Part shown: positions 5,697 to 5,842 of the stretch, piece after piece
How the letters are laid out: every line of letters starts with the position of its first letter
How positions within the stretch are numbered: position 1 is the stretch's first letter
Assembly: GCA_045578425.1 (NCBI GenBank)
Contig: JAZNKF010000048.1
Coordinates: forward strand, 1 to 5,842
Reading direction: 5' to 3'
Length of the DNA: 5,842 bases
Source of the DNA: RGIG3009 sp045578425
Lineage (GTDB): Bacteria; Bacillota; Clostridia; Oscillospirales; Acutalibacteraceae
The notes under the pieces: generated by a model
Database searches by the model: none
What the model saw: only the letters and a program-made list of their open reading frames with translations
Told to the model about the DNA's origin: nothing
Program-made: the position numbers and the translations under genes

Positions 5697-5842
5697 ATGC
5701 GCCGCGTTGTCAGCATTGAGTCTCAATACAAAATAAAGCACACCAATCATTATTCTTCGTTTAAACGTTTTCTCGATATTGTCTTTTCCTTGTTGTTTAT
5801 TTTAGCACTTTCGCCCATTATGGTTATTGTGGCGGTTTTAGC
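5697..5842 (+). CDS. Second sugar transferase (PF02397-type), N-terminus only, cut by window end
   Basis: Only 48 full codons and two bases are present, with no stop, so the gene continues beyond the window. The product begins MRRVVSIESQYKIKHTNHYS, a short basic cytoplasmic lead of about 22 residues, followed by FKRFLDIVFSLLFILALSPI and more hydrophobic residues. The KRxLD(V/I)VFSL motif and a Ser-Pro 17 residues after the Lys are the signature start of bacterial sugar transferases. It aligns without gaps to the leftward enzyme from that gene's K6, with 10 identities in 26 positions. It would act at the same step, a sugar phosphate transfer to undecaprenyl phosphate, perhaps with another sugar. 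The start is well supported by promoter and ribosome binding site. The catalytic part is out of view, so activity cannot be judged. Confidence 0.82.
   Translation, partial: MRRVVSIESQYKIKHTNHYSSFKRFLDIVFSLLFILALSPIMVIVAVL

Noticed and set aside
5547..5750. Small open frame of 67 codons on the - strand
   Set aside because: It overlaps the rightward promoter, ribosome binding site and start of the second sugar transferase gene, and shows no start signal or recognisable protein features.

Overview
The window looks like chromosomal DNA from a low-to-moderate GC Gram-positive bacterium, most likely a member of the Clostridia (possibly an Oscillospirales-like gut or rumen lineage). The grounds are the dnaK-dnaJ gene pair, the wording of the DnaK C-terminal half (helical lid with 'RNGADQAVYQCEKT'), strong GGAGG-type ribosome binding sites with some GTG and TTG starts, and a P-loop ATPase of a type I associate with Clostridia. 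This assignment is inference; no rRNA or other phylogenetic marker is complete here.

Region 1 (1-2422, + strand) is the end of a heat-shock chaperone cluster: the C-terminal two thirds of dnaK, a 15-bp hairpin in the 70-bp gap, then a complete dnaJ. DnaJ delivers substrates to DnaK and triggers its ATPase, so the two act as one machine. Region 2 (2423-3656) is a membrane protein of the AI-2E/PerM-like family with its own extended -10 promoter and a GTG start. It ends at a hairpin shared with the gene that converges on it.

Region 3 (3657-5378, - strand) holds two leftward genes 51 bp apart. The upstream one is a PglC-like phosphoglycosyl transferase (initiating sugar transferase for surface glycans, TTG start). 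The downstream one is a two-repeat P-loop ATPase whose second repeat has lost its Walker A motif. Region 4 (5379-5842) is an AT-rich divergent intergenic region of about 318 bp with a near-consensus sigma-A promoter (TTGATT-17-TATAAT). It drives a rightward gene cut by the window edge, and the first 48 codons of that gene show a second sugar transferase of the same family. The right part of the window is therefore probably the edge of a surface polysaccharide or glycoconjugate locus.

I see no tRNA, rRNA, CRISPR array, insertion sequence or prophage gene. No clearly undescribed system is visible. The most unusual items are the ATPase with its degenerate second P-loop and the divergent pair of initiating sugar transferases.
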